Below, in pieces: positions 1-7,653 of a DNA stretch of 34,668 nt. The DNA comes from Phycisphaeraceae bacterium. Lineage in GTDB: Bacteria; Planctomycetota; Phycisphaerae; Phycisphaerales; Phycisphaeraceae. Numbering within the stretch: position 1 is the first letter of the stretch; each line of letters opens with the position of its first letter. The DNA lies in the NCBI GenBank assembly GCA_029260655.1, contig JAJDCU010000068.1:1-34668 (forward strand), read 5' to 3'. The position numbers were made by a program, and so were the translations under genes. The notes beneath the pieces are model-generated. The model worked only from the letters and a program-made list of their open reading frames with translations, was not told where the DNA came from and ran no database searches.

Positions 1-1686
1 GCCGAGCAGTTCCAATGCCAGGGATTGGCCCAACGCACCGGCGATGTCTTCGTCCGAAAGGTTCAGCGTGTAGGTCGCGCTGAACGAGCCGACGATGCTG
101 GTGTCGAAGCTGGCGCTGAAACCATTGGACGCCCCGGCGGCAAGGCCCGCAAACCCCGCGAGGTTGCTGCCAAGCGCGGCGGTGTCGCCCGAGCCAACGA
201 TCGAGTCGAGGTCAAGATCGGCGGTGAAGCCGAGGGTCGCGCTGAGGTTGTTGATGTCGAAGGCGCTGTTAAGCGTGCCGCCGACGCCGACCGTGCCGAA
301 GTCGATGGTCAAGAGGTCCTGGTCGAGCCCGGAGGCAAACGACGCGTTGGCGTGGTCCAGGACGTCGAGGTTGACGGATTGGCCGAAGACGCTGTTGGCT
401 GCGGACTGGCTGGCGCTGGTGACGTCGACCTGCCCGCTGACGGCCCCGGCCGCGCTCGTGTCGATCGAAACACTGTGGACGTTCCCGGCCGCAAGTGCGT
501 TCGCCACGCCGACCGCGTTACCCGACACACCGCCGGACCCGCTGACGCTGTAGTCCAGTTCATCCGCGCCGTTGGATGTCGCGACCGGCGCGGTGTTGGT
601 GACGGTCACGTCGGCGTTGACTGTCGCGCCTACGATCACGGTTAAGGGGGTCGCCGAGACGCTCACCCCCATCTTGGCGGGCAACTGATAGTCGGCGACG
701 ACCGGCAGGTGATCGCTGACATGGGCGAGGTCATCGAGGATGCTTCCGGCCAGCGGGTAGGTGTTGCTGCCGGAGTTGACGGCCTGGTTGAAGGTCGTGC
801 CGTTGTTCCCGAAAGCGTGGTACGACCCGGAGATGTAACTGAGCCCCTCGCTGTCCATCAGTTCCCCGGTAACGAGTTGGAAGTCGAATCGATCGTCGAT
901 GCCGCCGCCGACCAGCCCGTCGCTGCCGTCGTGGGGGCTCTGGGTGTGGATGTCGGCGAATCCGCCGTTGTTGTTCCAGGTTCCGGGCGAGCTGATCGGA
1001 TCGAACGCCTGGCCGTTACCTGCGCTTAGGAGGGTCTGGTACATCGCTTCGCTGCTGGAGCGGATGTTGAAGTCGCCGGCGTAGATCGCGTTGATGCCTT
1101 GGCCCAGCGCATCGGAATCGGTGCGGATGGTGTTGGCCTCGAAGTCACGGCGTGACTCGTTGGTCCCGCCGGTGCCGGCCTTGTAGTGGCTGTTATAGAC
1201 GTAGAAGTCGGCCGAGGCGTCGTACCCGACGGGTCGGAGTTGGAAGCGTGCGGTCTGACGTGCGGCCTTGCCGGAGCCCGTTTGACCAAACGCTATCTCG
1301 CCGATCAGGTTCAGTGTGTTGGTGTTGTAGACCAAGGTCTGCCGGATGTTGTCAGTGAAATTAGGCAGGGTGATGACCGTGCTTCGGCCGTAGGTCCCCG
1401 CGCCGTAGATCCCGTCGAGGAGGTCGACAAATTCCTGTGTCGTGGTGGACGGGTCGTCGTGCTCCTGGAAGACCAGCACGTCGATCGGGCGGGAAATTCC
1501 GTTAGTGACTTCGTTTGCGATGGCCTGGAGGACGTTGTCCATCCCCGTGCGTGGGCTGGGGTTGTTGCCGCCGGGGAACGTGCCATTGGCCGTGTTGTAG
1601 GTCACGATCCGTAACTGCGCCGACGCCGGGCCGACACACACCAACAGACCCACAAACGCCAGGTAAACCGGTAGCTTCCACTTCAT
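1..1686 (-). CDS. Secreted endonuclease/exonuclease/phosphatase-family protein (C-terminus outside window)
   Basis: The frame is open for 562 codons from ATG 1686 to the window edge, so the C-terminus is missing. Residues 1-24 form a signal peptide (basic start, hydrophobic core, ASAQ cleavage site). Residues 25 to about 335 match the EEP fold shared by DNase I-like nucleases and sphingomyelinase-like phosphoesterases. Visible motifs are VFQEHDDP (metal-binding Glu about residue 75), NSHYKAG, GDFNIRSS (about 205) and SDHLPVVADY (catalytic His about 326). The remaining 230 residues are low-complexity, rich in Ser, Ala, Gly, Asn and Asp, and read as extracellular beta-sandwich repeats. An AGAAGGA ribosome site sits 11 bases before the ATG. 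The substrate cannot be told: it could be extracellular DNA or a phosphoester. A C-terminal anchor such as PEP-CTERM may lie beyond the edge; this is a guess. Confidence 0.85.
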   Translation of the reverse strand, partial: MKWKLPVYLAFVGLLVCVGPASAQLRIVTYNTANGTFPGGNNPSPRTGMDNVLQAIANEVTNGISRPIDVLVFQEHDDPSTTTQEFVDLLDGIYGAGTYGRSTVITLPNFTDNIRQTLVYNTNTLNLIGEIAFGQTGSGKAARQTARFQLRPVGYDASADFYVYNSHYKAGTGGTNESRRDFEANTIRTDSDALGQGINAIYAGDFNIRSSSEAMYQTLLSAGNGQAFDPISSPGTWNNNGGFADIHTQSPHDGSDGLVGGGIDDRFDFQLVTGELMDSEGLSYISGSYHAFGNNGTTFNQAVNSGSNTYPLAGSILDDLAHVSDHLPVVADYQLPAKMGVSVSATPLTVIVGATVNADVTVTNTAPVATSNGADELDYSVSGSGGVSGNAVGVANALAAGNVHSVSIDTSAAGAVSGQVDVTSASQSAANSVFGQSVNLDVLDHANASFASGLDQDLLTIDFGTVGVGGTLNSAFDINNLSATLGFTADLDLDSIVGSGDTAALGSNLAGFAGLAAGASNGFSASFDTSIVGSFSATYTLNLSDEDIAGALGQSLALELLG

Positions 1687-1729
1687 GGATAAATAGTCCT
1701 TCTCCCGGAACCCTTGATGATTTACACGA

Positions 1730-1735
1730 ATTATA
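1730..1735 (-). promoter_or_regulatory. Candidate -10 element TATAAT for the secreted EEP protein
   Basis: On the minus strand a perfect TATAAT hexamer lies 43 bases upstream of ATG 1686. This leaves room for a leader of about 35 bases carrying the AGAAGGA ribosome site. No convincing TTGACA-like box is present at 16-18 bases, so this is a -10 match only. Confidence 0.4.
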
Positions 1736-1898
1736 CCCCATGGAGGGCGGAACTCAGAGGGTAACCACGTATTTTGCGGTGAAAACACGGTCCCGTCTGT
1801 GCCAATGAGGCAGGCTTGGGGAGCTGGGAAACGAGGCATGTGCCCGTACAAGCCTTGGGGCGTGTGATGCGATGTATCCATACGATCAGGCCGGTGCG

Positions 1899-3263
1899 TC
1901 ATTCAGCCTGCGGGATCGCGTCTGGCTCGTCGTCCGGCGCGATGCGTGTGACGATCCGGGCTCCGACGGCATCGCCCCAGACGTTGACCGTGGTGCGGCA
2001 CATGTCCAGGATCCGATCGACCCCGATGATCAACCCGACCGCCGCGATCGGGATGGTCGACGTCGTGGGGTCGGCGGACAGGACGTTCTGGTTCACAGCG
2101 GCGATGACGATGACCATGGTGACCAGGCCCGCTTCGGGGATGCCGGCGGCGCCGACCGCCGCGAGTGTGGCGGTGAGTGCGACGATCACGGCCAGTTCCA
2201 GACCCAGTTCAAGGCCGTAGACCTGCGCCAGGAAAGCGACGGCTACGGCCTCGTACAGCGCGGTGCCGTCCATGTTGATCGTCGCGCCCAGCGGCAGGAC
2301 AAACCCCGCGGCCTTCTTCGAACAGCCGGCCCGATCTGTGGCGCATTCGATCGTGACCGGCAAGGTGGCGGAACTTGAGTCCGTCCCAAACGCGGTCAGC
2401 AGCGCCTCGCGCATCTTCGACGCGAAACGCAGCGGACTTGTCCCGGTGAACAGCCACAACACCATCGGGAGGATCACCAGGCCATGGACCGCCAGCCCGA
2501 GGATGACGGTCCCCATGTACCAGGCCATCGCGCCGAGAAACACGCCGACCCCGATCCGCGCGACGGTCCAGGCCAGCAGACAGAAGACCCCCACCGGCGC
2601 GAGCATGATGACGATGCCGACCATCTTCATCATGACCTCGAAGACGGCCCGGAAGAAATCAGCCACCACCTTGCCGCGCTGACCGATCGTGGTCAGCACC
2701 ACACCGAAGAACAGCGAGAAGGTGATCGTGGGCAGCGCGGCGATCCCGGGATCGGCGAAGGCGGCGATCGGGTTGGTCGGGATCATCTGCGCGACGATCC
2801 GAAGCAGTGCCGGGACGATCCCGGCGGGGCCTTGTTCGATCTGCTGCTGGCGAGCGCCGTAGGCGTGTTCTGCGGCCACCTGCTGCGCCTCGCCCAGGGC
2901 GAACCCCTCGCCGGGACGGATCAGCGTCACCAGCATAAGACCGATCGTGACCGCGATGAGCATGGTGGCGAAGTAGTAACCAAGCGTGGCGATCCCGACC
3001 CCGCCAAGCCGGCGGACATCACCCAACGACGTCACGCCCACGATCACGCTGGAGATGATCAGCGGGACGATCAACATCTTCAGCAGGCCCATGAACAGGG
3101 TCTTGCCGACGAAGGCGAAGTAGAACAGGGACGTCCCGTGCGCGTGCGCGGTATCGGGGTCCACGGCCGGGTCGAAAGTGGGATCAAACAGCCACTGGCC
3201 GACAACCACGCCGAAGGCCAGACCCGCGATGATGCCCAGCGTGATCCAGGTATGTGCTTTCAT
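1899..3263 (-). CDS. Dicarboxylate/amino acid:cation symporter (DAACS, SLC1-like)
   Basis: This inner-membrane secondary transporter couples uptake of an acidic substrate (glutamate, aspartate or C4-dicarboxylate) to Na+ or H+. The 454-residue length is normal for the family. It carries the serine-rich GTDSSSATLP signature (about 293-302) in hairpin HP1, the NMDGT cation-site motif (330-334) and GAAGIPEAG in HP2. The last helix reads DRILDMCRTTVN (416-427): Asp420, Arg423 and Asn427 match the substrate-binding residues of GltPh, and the Arg favours an acidic substrate over a neutral one. I chose ATG 3263 over the upstream in-frame codon at 3299 because MKAHTWITLG begins the first helix. It stands alone on the minus strand, 212 bases upstream of the EEP gene. 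Exact substrate is not determinable. Confidence 0.93.
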   Translation of the reverse strand: MKAHTWITLGIIAGLAFGVVVGQWLFDPTFDPAVDPDTAHAHGTSLFYFAFVGKTLFMGLLKMLIVPLIISSVIVGVTSLGDVRRLGGVGIATLGYYFATMLIAVTIGLMLVTLIRPGEGFALGEAQQVAAEHAYGARQQQIEQGPAGIVPALLRIVAQMIPTNPIAAFADPGIAALPTITFSLFFGVVLTTIGQRGKVVADFFRAVFEVMMKMVGIVIMLAPVGVFCLLAWTVARIGVGVFLGAMAWYMGTVILGLAVHGLVILPMVLWLFTGTSPLRFASKMREALLTAFGTDSSSATLPVTIECATDRAGCSKKAAGFVLPLGATINMDGTALYEAVAVAFLAQVYGLELGLELAVIVALTATLAAVGAAGIPEAGLVTMVIVIAAVNQNVLSADPTTSTIPIAAVGLIIGVDRILDMCRTTVNVWGDAVGARIVTRIAPDDEPDAIPQAE

Positions 3264-3366
3264 AGGGTGTCTCTCATGCGGATGGACTTGATCGGGCATG
3301 ACACAACTACGAGCCGGTAGTGTACACCCTCCACCGGCTGGGTCTGCCGGGTCGCCCGGCGGCGGC

Positions 3367-3372
3367 TATGAT
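3367..3372 (+). promoter_or_regulatory. Candidate -10 element TATGAT for ybaB
   Basis: TATGAT lies 38 bases before ATG 3411, leaving a leader of about 30 bases that holds the GGGAG ribosome site. No clear -35 box is visible. The 147-base region 3264-3410 is divergent, so it must also hold the promoter of the symporter gene; a TACACT hexamer on the minus strand near 3320-3325 is a weak candidate. Confidence 0.35.
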
Positions 3373-3410
3373 GGCAGGGCCTTCTAACCACTGTTCAGGG
3401 AGCACGACCG

Positions 3411-3779
3411 ATGTTTGACCAGTTGAAGAACCTTAAGGGCCTGGCGGGCCTGATGGACAACGCGGGAGAGATACGTGAGAAGATGCAGCAAATGCAGGAG
3501 GAGCTGGGCCGTCTTACCGCCGAAGCGGACGCCGGCGCTGGGGCGGTGCGCGTGGTGGTCAACGGGAAGATGCAGGTCTTGAAGGTGGATCTGGACCGGG
3601 CGATGCTCTCGTCGCTTGCCGGGGAGGGCCCGGATACGGACAAGCAGATGATCGAAGAGCTGATCACGTCCGCGACGAACGAAGCGCTCACCCGGGCACA
3701 GGAGTTGGTCCGTCAGGAGATGACGAAGCTGACCGGGGGGATGGACCTTCCCGGGATGGACGGCCTGCTGGGCGGGTGA
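3411..3779 (+). CDS. YbaB/EbfC family nucleoid-associated protein
   Basis: Small cytoplasmic DNA-binding protein of the YbaB/EbfC family, which forms homodimers shaped like tweezers and coats DNA. It starts MFDQLKNLKGLAGLMDNAGEI and continues with a helical coiled segment rich in Gln and Met (residues 22-40). The family core follows, with VRVVVNGKMQVLKVDLD and the EELITSATNEALTRAQEL helix. The tail is Gly/Met-rich (GGMDLPGMDGLLGG), as in many homologues. At 122 residues it is slightly longer than the usual 100-110. A GGGAG ribosome site sits 9 bases before the ATG. In many bacteria this gene lies between dnaX and recR; here neither neighbour is present and the gene stands alone. Confidence 0.93.
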   Translation: MFDQLKNLKGLAGLMDNAGEIREKMQQMQEELGRLTAEADAGAGAVRVVVNGKMQVLKVDLDRAMLSSLAGEGPDTDKQMIEELITSATNEALTRAQELVRQEMTKLTGGMDLPGMDGLLGG

Positions 3780-3790
3780 ACCGGAAATGC

Positions 3791-3832
3791 TTAGCCACTG
3801 CGGCGCGTTGCGGGCGTAGCCGCCCGGGCTAA
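3791..3832 (+). terminator. Two-tier hairpin downstream of ybaB
   Basis: TTAGCC (3791-3796) pairs with GGCTAA (3827-3832). Inside it, GCGGC (3800-3804) pairs with GCCGC (3819-3823), with matched three-base internal gaps on both sides. It starts 11 bases after the ybaB stop. There is no T-run after it, so it may stabilise the 3' end or help factor-dependent termination. It could also be a member of a dispersed intergenic repeat, which one window cannot show. Confidence 0.45.
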
Positions 3833-3855
3833 ACCCTTGGCAAAACGCGGCGAAC

Positions 3856-3905
3856 AAAGAAAAACGGCTCTAATCCCCCAATCTCAATCCCTAAAGACCG
3901 AGCCG
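3856..3905 (-). terminator. Long-loop terminator for the CBM48-like gene
   Basis: Read on the minus strand, CGGCTC (3905-3900) can pair with GAGCCG (3870-3865). The second arm is followed immediately by TTTTTCTTT (3864-3856). The loop is 29 bases, long for an intrinsic terminator. The first arm is also part of the larger inverted repeat 3899-3982, so the two pairings exclude each other. Confidence 0.45.
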
Positions 3906-3982
3906 CGGAGGTTACCAAGGCACCCCTTCAGTGTTTGAGGGTCTGACTTCACGTCAGAAGGGCCGGTTCGGTCCGCGGCTCG
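3899..3982. repeat. 11-bp perfect inverted repeat enclosing a second hairpin
   Basis: CGAGCCGCGGA (3899-3909) is the exact reverse complement of TCCGCGGCTCG (3972-3982). Between the arms lies TCTGAC (3942-3947) against GTCAGA (3953-3958), and CCCTTC near 3923 can pair with GAAGGG near 3957. The element sits between the stop of the CBM48-like gene (4004) and the U-tract at 3856-3864 on the minus strand. It is about 84 bases, tRNA-sized, but has no tRNA arms. Confidence 0.6.
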
Positions 3983-4003
3983 ATGACGGGGGATGTGTGC
4001 TGT

Positions 4004-4303
4004 TCAGGCCGGCTGTGCTTGCTCCAGGGGTTCGACGACGACGTTCCTGTCCGTGGGTCCAAGCCGTGTGCCGGCCAGCCCGACGGTGCCGCAGTTGAAG
4101 TAGGTACTGCCCTCGACGACGAAGTAGGTCATCCGATACCGCCCGGGCCTTAAACCCACACGCACGTCCCAGTTGCCTTGTCCGCTTGGCTTCATCAGAA
4201 GCCACGACTTGCCCGTGTCGTTGTATTCCTTGACCAGGTACACCCGCTCCGCGTGTGGGCAATTGACTTGGAATCGCCACAACTCCCCAGGCTGATCGTC
4301 CAT
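4004..4303 (-). CDS. Stand-alone CBM48/AMPK-type glycogen-binding domain protein
   Basis: This 99-residue protein is a single early-set (E-set) domain resembling the glycogen-binding modules of isoamylase, branching enzyme and AMPK-beta. The order WRFQVNCPHAERVYLVKEYND (about 9-29), NWDVRVGLRPGRYRMTYFVVEG (about 43-65) and the closing RNVVVEP follow the family pattern, in which a V.LVG.FN strand precedes W.v.v.L.pG.Y.YkF.vDG. The first aromatic usually found after the FN position is replaced here (NDTGKSW). No catalytic domain is attached, so a role in targeting a partner to glycogen, or sensing glycogen, is inferred. An alpha-glucan phosphorylase is encoded 20 kb away. A strong AAGGAAGGTGG ribosome site decides ATG 4303; longer upstream starts in this region lack one. 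Confidence 0.75.
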   Translation of the reverse strand: MDDQPGELWRFQVNCPHAERVYLVKEYNDTGKSWLLMKPSGQGNWDVRVGLRPGRYRMTYFVVEGSTYFNCGTVGLAGTRLGPTDRNVVVEPLEQAQPA

Positions 4304-4380
4304 GCCGCACCACCTTCCTTGGTATGCGTCCCCACAGAAAAACGTTCAGATACCTAACGGCACCCTCGACCCATTGAACA

Positions 4381-4408
4381 ATCATATCCCTCAGCCCCTC
4401 TATTACAA
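4381..4408 (-). promoter_or_regulatory. Sigma70-type promoter for the CBM48-like gene
   Basis: On the minus strand TTGTAA (4408-4403) is followed after 16 bases by TATGAT (4386-4381). This predicts a start near 4374 and a leader of about 70 bases ending in the strong ribosome site before ATG 4303. The stretch 4304-4480 is noticeably AT-richer than its surroundings and holds no gene. Confidence 0.5.
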
Positions 4409-4480
4409 TAGTAAAAGTAGGGGGGATGGGAACTTTTCGACGTCGGCCTGCTGGGCTAGCCGCTCAGTTGGTTGATGGGT

Positions 4481-4993
4481 CTACCCGGTGCCGATCCGGC
4501 CGATGACCGGCCCGTGCGGTGGGTCCGGCTGATCCGGTGGAGCCTGATCGTGCCCAGGTTCAGGTATTGGCGGGTCGGCCAGGTGATAGGCGTTGTCCAC
4601 GTCGCAAAGGGGGGTGATACGCCTGGCTCTCGATCGCCGGTTGTGCCACAACATCCCTATGAGGCTGAGGTTGTAAAGGCCGATGATGATCGCCAGCCCC
4701 AGCAGCGCCATCTCCTTAGGCTGGGCGTCCAGCGAGCGATGAAAGAAGAACAGATCCCCGATGCTGTGCAGCCAGACTTCCAGGTCTTTCGAGCCCAGGG
4801 CGGCGGCGAACGGCAGGGAAGTGAAGTCTTCCCGCCAGAGCCTGGGGGCATCGGGGATCAGGGCCAAGCACCCGCCGAGCGTCATCGCGAGGGGGATGTG
4901 CCGCCAGCCGCGGCGCAGGATCAGGCAGGGGACAGCCATCACGGCCGCGCCGCCACACATCCCCATGGCAAAGTGCATCGAGGTCCACGCCAT
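4481..4993 (-). CDS. Small integral membrane protein, unknown function
   Basis: I do not recognise the family. The 170-residue protein has hydrophobic segments at about 5-25, 34-50 and 92-114, charged loops between them, and a proline-rich soluble tail (PDQPDPPHGPVIG). His, Trp and Asp residues sit close to membrane edges (WHNRR, LIPDAPRLW). ATG 4993 is preferred over the TTG just upstream because AAGGAA lies 8 bases before it. It is the last of three genes on the minus strand, 36 bases after the stop of the glycosyltransferase gene at 5030, so cotranscription with the two glycosyltransferases is likely. Membrane placement would fit an envelope-glycan role; that is only context. Confidence 0.6.
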   Translation of the reverse strand: MAWTSMHFAMGMCGGAAVMAVPCLILRRGWRHIPLAMTLGGCLALIPDAPRLWREDFTSLPFAAALGSKDLEVWLHSIGDLFFFHRSLDAQPKEMALLGLAIIIGLYNLSLIGMLWHNRRSRARRITPLCDVDNAYHLADPPIPEPGHDQAPPDQPDPPHGPVIGRIGTG

Positions 4994-5029
4994 CAAGGGT
5001 TCCTTTGGGCGGATGCGAATTGACCAGGC

Positions 5030-6292
5030 CTATGCGGCATGACGCAGCGCCTCCTGTGTCACGCAGATGGACGCTTTGGCGAAGCTGTTAATGAACGCGG
5101 TGAGTTGCTTTGCCGCCGCGGGCCAGGTGTGATCGTCCTGGACCCACGACCGGGCGTCATGCCGCAGTCTTGCCGACAGCATGCCGTCATACCAGACGCG
5201 CTCGATCTGATGCACCCAATCATCGGGCCCCCTGCACAGCCGTACCGGTGTGGTGTGGTCTGGCCAGCTCAGTCCCTGGACGGCTTTATGTGAAGCCAGG
5301 ATCGGCAGGCCCATCGCCGCGGCCTCCAGCAGTTTGTTCTTGATCCCGCCGCCGCAACGCATCGGCAGGATGGTCGCCGCGGCTTGGTGTGCGTAGGGCC
5401 TGATGTCCTCGACCTCCCCGACGAACTCGATACCGGGGATAGCTCCAAGGCTGCGAACCTTCTCGCCGGCGCCTTTGCCGACGATCTGCCACTTCGCCTG
5501 GGGCTGGCGCTCAAGGAGTTTCGGCCAGACACGGCGGGCAAACCAGCGGACGGCATCGGCGTTGGGCTCGAAGTCAAGCCGGCCCCAGAACACCAGCGAG
5601 CCGCTGTGAGGCCGGGAGTTAGCGGGCTTGAAGTATTCGGTGTCGACGCCGTTGGGGATGGTAACAGTCCGGCGCACTTGGGAGGTGAGTTTCAGCAGGC
5701 GTGTATCCAGAGGGCTCACACCGATCGCGCCGTCCAGGCCACGGGCGAACAGGGTCTGCAACACCCCGTAAAGCCCGGCGAGGTAGGCACGGCGCTTGAT
5801 GGCGGTCACACCCTCGCGGCGCAGACATGAGAGCTGAAAAAAGATCGGCTCATCGGCGGCGTACCAGACAGTGGCGACCTCGGGGAACGCGCTGCGCATG
5901 CCGCGCAACATCATCGGGCCGTGCTGACCCAGGGCGATCACCGCTTTGGGGTTAAGCTCGCGCACCAGCGGGATCAGCCCGGCGAGTTCGCGCGGGTCGA
6001 TCGCCTGATGACCGGCGAGCTTGCGGCGTAGTCTTGCGCCCGGCCCGGACCAGCCTTGCATGAATCGTTCGTGGTCACAGTCGTCCGCTGTGGGCCAATC
6101 GGTGAGCATCTGGCCAAGCCACGGCCGAACGTCCCCGGTCGTCGGACGGAGGCTGGCCATGCGGACGTTTACCCCGTCATCGGCAAGCGCTCGGGCCATC
6201 TGGCAGCCGTGCACGCGGAAACCCTGGTCCAGCGGCCACAGCGGCAACTCGCTGATAAACAGGATATCCGTGTTGTTCGGCTTCGGCGTCAT
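5030..6292 (-). CDS. GT4-family glycosyltransferase
   Basis: A GT-B fold retaining glycosyltransferase of 420 residues that transfers a sugar from an activated donor to a glycan or lipid acceptor. The N-terminal domain begins ILFISELPLWPLDQG (10-24) and contains VHGCQMARALADDGVNV. The C-terminal donor domain has NGVDTEYF (214-221), LVFWGRLDFEPNADAVRWF (233-251) and GGGIKNKLLEAAAMGLP (314-330), whose Glu is the usual donor-binding residue. These strings resemble the glycosyltransferases tied to PEP-CTERM/exosortase loci, but no exosortase is visible here. ATG 6292 lies 10 bases after the stop of the upstream GT gene, with no clear ribosome site, so translation may be coupled. Acceptor and sugar are unknown. 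Confidence 0.88.
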   Translation of the reverse strand: MTPKPNNTDILFISELPLWPLDQGFRVHGCQMARALADDGVNVRMASLRPTTGDVRPWLGQMLTDWPTADDCDHERFMQGWSGPGARLRRKLAGHQAIDPRELAGLIPLVRELNPKAVIALGQHGPMMLRGMRSAFPEVATVWYAADEPIFFQLSCLRREGVTAIKRRAYLAGLYGVLQTLFARGLDGAIGVSPLDTRLLKLTSQVRRTVTIPNGVDTEYFKPANSRPHSGSLVFWGRLDFEPNADAVRWFARRVWPKLLERQPQAKWQIVGKGAGEKVRSLGAIPGIEFVGEVEDIRPYAHQAAATILPMRCGGGIKNKLLEAAAMGLPILASHKAVQGLSWPDHTTPVRLCRGPDDWVHQIERVWYDGMLSARLRHDARSWVQDDHTWPAAAKQLTAFINSFAKASICVTQEALRHAA

Positions 6293-6302
6293 AGCGTGTG
6301 GG

Positions 6303-7472
6303 TCAAGCCGCCTTACCTCTTTTGCCTTTGGTCGGGGGCCTGTCCTGTTGGTCTGATTGCTCGGCAAACTCCACCGCCTGGGCGAATCGCTCGGCGGCCT
6401 GGCGCCACGTGAACTGCTTCATTTGCGTCAACCCGCGCTTGATCAGCTCCCGGCGGTAGACCAGGTCGGTCAGCAGCTTGGTCAGGCCTTTCGTGATCGC
6501 GCAGAAGTCCTCGGGGTCGACCATCAGCGCGGCGTCGGCGGCGACCTCGGGCAGGCTCGTGCGGTTGCTGGTCAGCACCGCCGTCCCCGCCGCAAACGCT
6601 TCGAGGATCGGCAGGCCGAATCCCTCGGAAAGGCTCGGGTACGCCAGCACGTGGGCCAGCCTAAGCAGCGCCGGCACGTCCACCTCGTCGGCGAACCCGT
6701 GCAGGACCACGCTCGACTCGATCCCAAGCCGGGCGGTGCAGACGGCCAACTCCTGCTGGGCCTGAGCGTCCAGGCCGACGACCAGAAGCTTGACCTGGCT
6801 CTTGAGCTGTTTGCGCAGACCGGCCCAGGCCTCGATCACCCGGCGGGTGTTCTTGCGCGGCTCGGTTGCGCCGAAGTGCAGGACGAACGGCGGCTCGACG
6901 CGGTACTTTTCAAAAATATTAATCCGCCATGCCAGGTCGACGTGGGGGGCCTTGCCGAAGTCGGCCCAGGGGGTGACGAACACGCGCGCTGGGTCGGCGT
7001 CCATGTCCTGGATCAGACACGCGCGGGTGTAGTCGCTTGGGCAGGTGATTGCGGAGGCCTTCTGACAGGCGGTGCGGACCGATCGCTCGAACCGTGGGCC
7101 CAGACGGGGGTGACGCTCATCGGGCATCTGAAGCGGGATCAGGTCGTGGATCGTGACAACGGTGGGGATCGGCATCCATGTCGGGCAGTGGTTGGCTGGG
7201 CAGTGCAGCACATCCGCCCCGTCGCGCCGGCAGGCCAGCGGCAGGCGGAAGCGGTCCCAGGCGTTGAACCGGTCGCCGGGCATCTCGATCATCCGGGGCT
7301 GGACGAAAGGTTCGGGCAGCAGCGCCTCGACCTCGCCGGGGCTGCGGTGGTAGGCCGTCACGCTCCAGTCCGGCCTGACCAAAGCCAGGTGGCGGTACAG
7401 CTCCAGCAGGCTCTTGCCGATCCCTCGGCGCTGCGGGGCGTAGATCGTGCGTGCGTCCAGTGCGATGCGCAT
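6303..7472 (-). CDS. GT4-family glycosyltransferase (mannosyltransferase-like)
   Basis: A 389-residue GT-B glycosyltransferase. The N-terminus MRIALDARTI…RRGIGKSLLELYRHL (1-29) is the classic start of GT4 mannosyltransferases such as WbaZ/MtfB-type enzymes. TVVTIHDLIPLQMP (104-117) is the interdomain hallmark, ATEPRKN (202-208) precedes the donor domain, and SEGFGLPILEAFAAG (282-296) is the E-x7-E donor site. It is the promoter-proximal gene of a minus-strand trio with a second GT4 enzyme and a small membrane protein. This suggests assembly of a surface polysaccharide or glycolipid. ATG 7472 is preceded only by a weak CAGGG. The extreme C-terminus is Lys-rich. Sugar specificity cannot be read from sequence. 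Confidence 0.88.
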   Translation of the reverse strand: MRIALDARTIYAPQRRGIGKSLLELYRHLALVRPDWSVTAYHRSPGEVEALLPEPFVQPRMIEMPGDRFNAWDRFRLPLACRRDGADVLHCPANHCPTWMPIPTVVTIHDLIPLQMPDERHPRLGPRFERSVRTACQKASAITCPSDYTRACLIQDMDADPARVFVTPWADFGKAPHVDLAWRINIFEKYRVEPPFVLHFGATEPRKNTRRVIEAWAGLRKQLKSQVKLLVVGLDAQAQQELAVCTARLGIESSVVLHGFADEVDVPALLRLAHVLAYPSLSEGFGLPILEAFAAGTAVLTSNRTSLPEVAADAALMVDPEDFCAITKGLTKLLTDLVYRRELIKRGLTQMKQFTWRQAAERFAQAVEFAEQSDQQDRPPTKGKRGKAA

Positions 7473-7612
7473 ACGGATAAACCCTGTGAATAACCGGCCG
7501 TCTTCGCAGGTTTCATCGGGTGGTGGGGGGTGCGTATTAAGCCCTGGCCCCGCGCAATCGGCATAATCGCTACAGTCTGACGGCCCGGGCGAGCGTGCCC
7601 CCTCTGGCCGCT

Positions 7613-7618
7613 TAGAAT
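7613..7618 (+). promoter_or_regulatory. Candidate -10 element TAGAAT for the truncated synthase gene
   Basis: TAGAAT lies 41 bases before ATG 7654 in the 180-base region divergent from the glycosyltransferase operon. No good -35 box is visible, and the leader it would give has only TTGGAT as a ribosome-site candidate. Confidence 0.3.
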
Positions 7619-7653
7619 CAAGGCGTTTATCGGCCTGCTTGTTGGATGCTGTT

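Noticed and set aside
2484-3320. 278-codon open frame antisense to the symporter
   Set aside because: Asp/His/Arg/Gln-rich low-complexity translation, opposite a gene with full SLC1 motifs.
3900-3982. tRNA-like element (83 bases with a pairing acceptor-like end and GGTTC before the 3' arm)
   Set aside because: No D-arm, no anticodon arm of correct length and no canonical TTCRANY T-loop with 5-bp stem; better explained as nested hairpins at the 3' end of the CBM48-like gene.
3954-4385. 143-codon minus-strand frame overlapping the CBM48-like gene
   Set aside because: No ribosome site and an Arg/Gly/Ser-rich translation; the overlapping 99-residue frame has a strong ribosome site and an E-set domain pattern.
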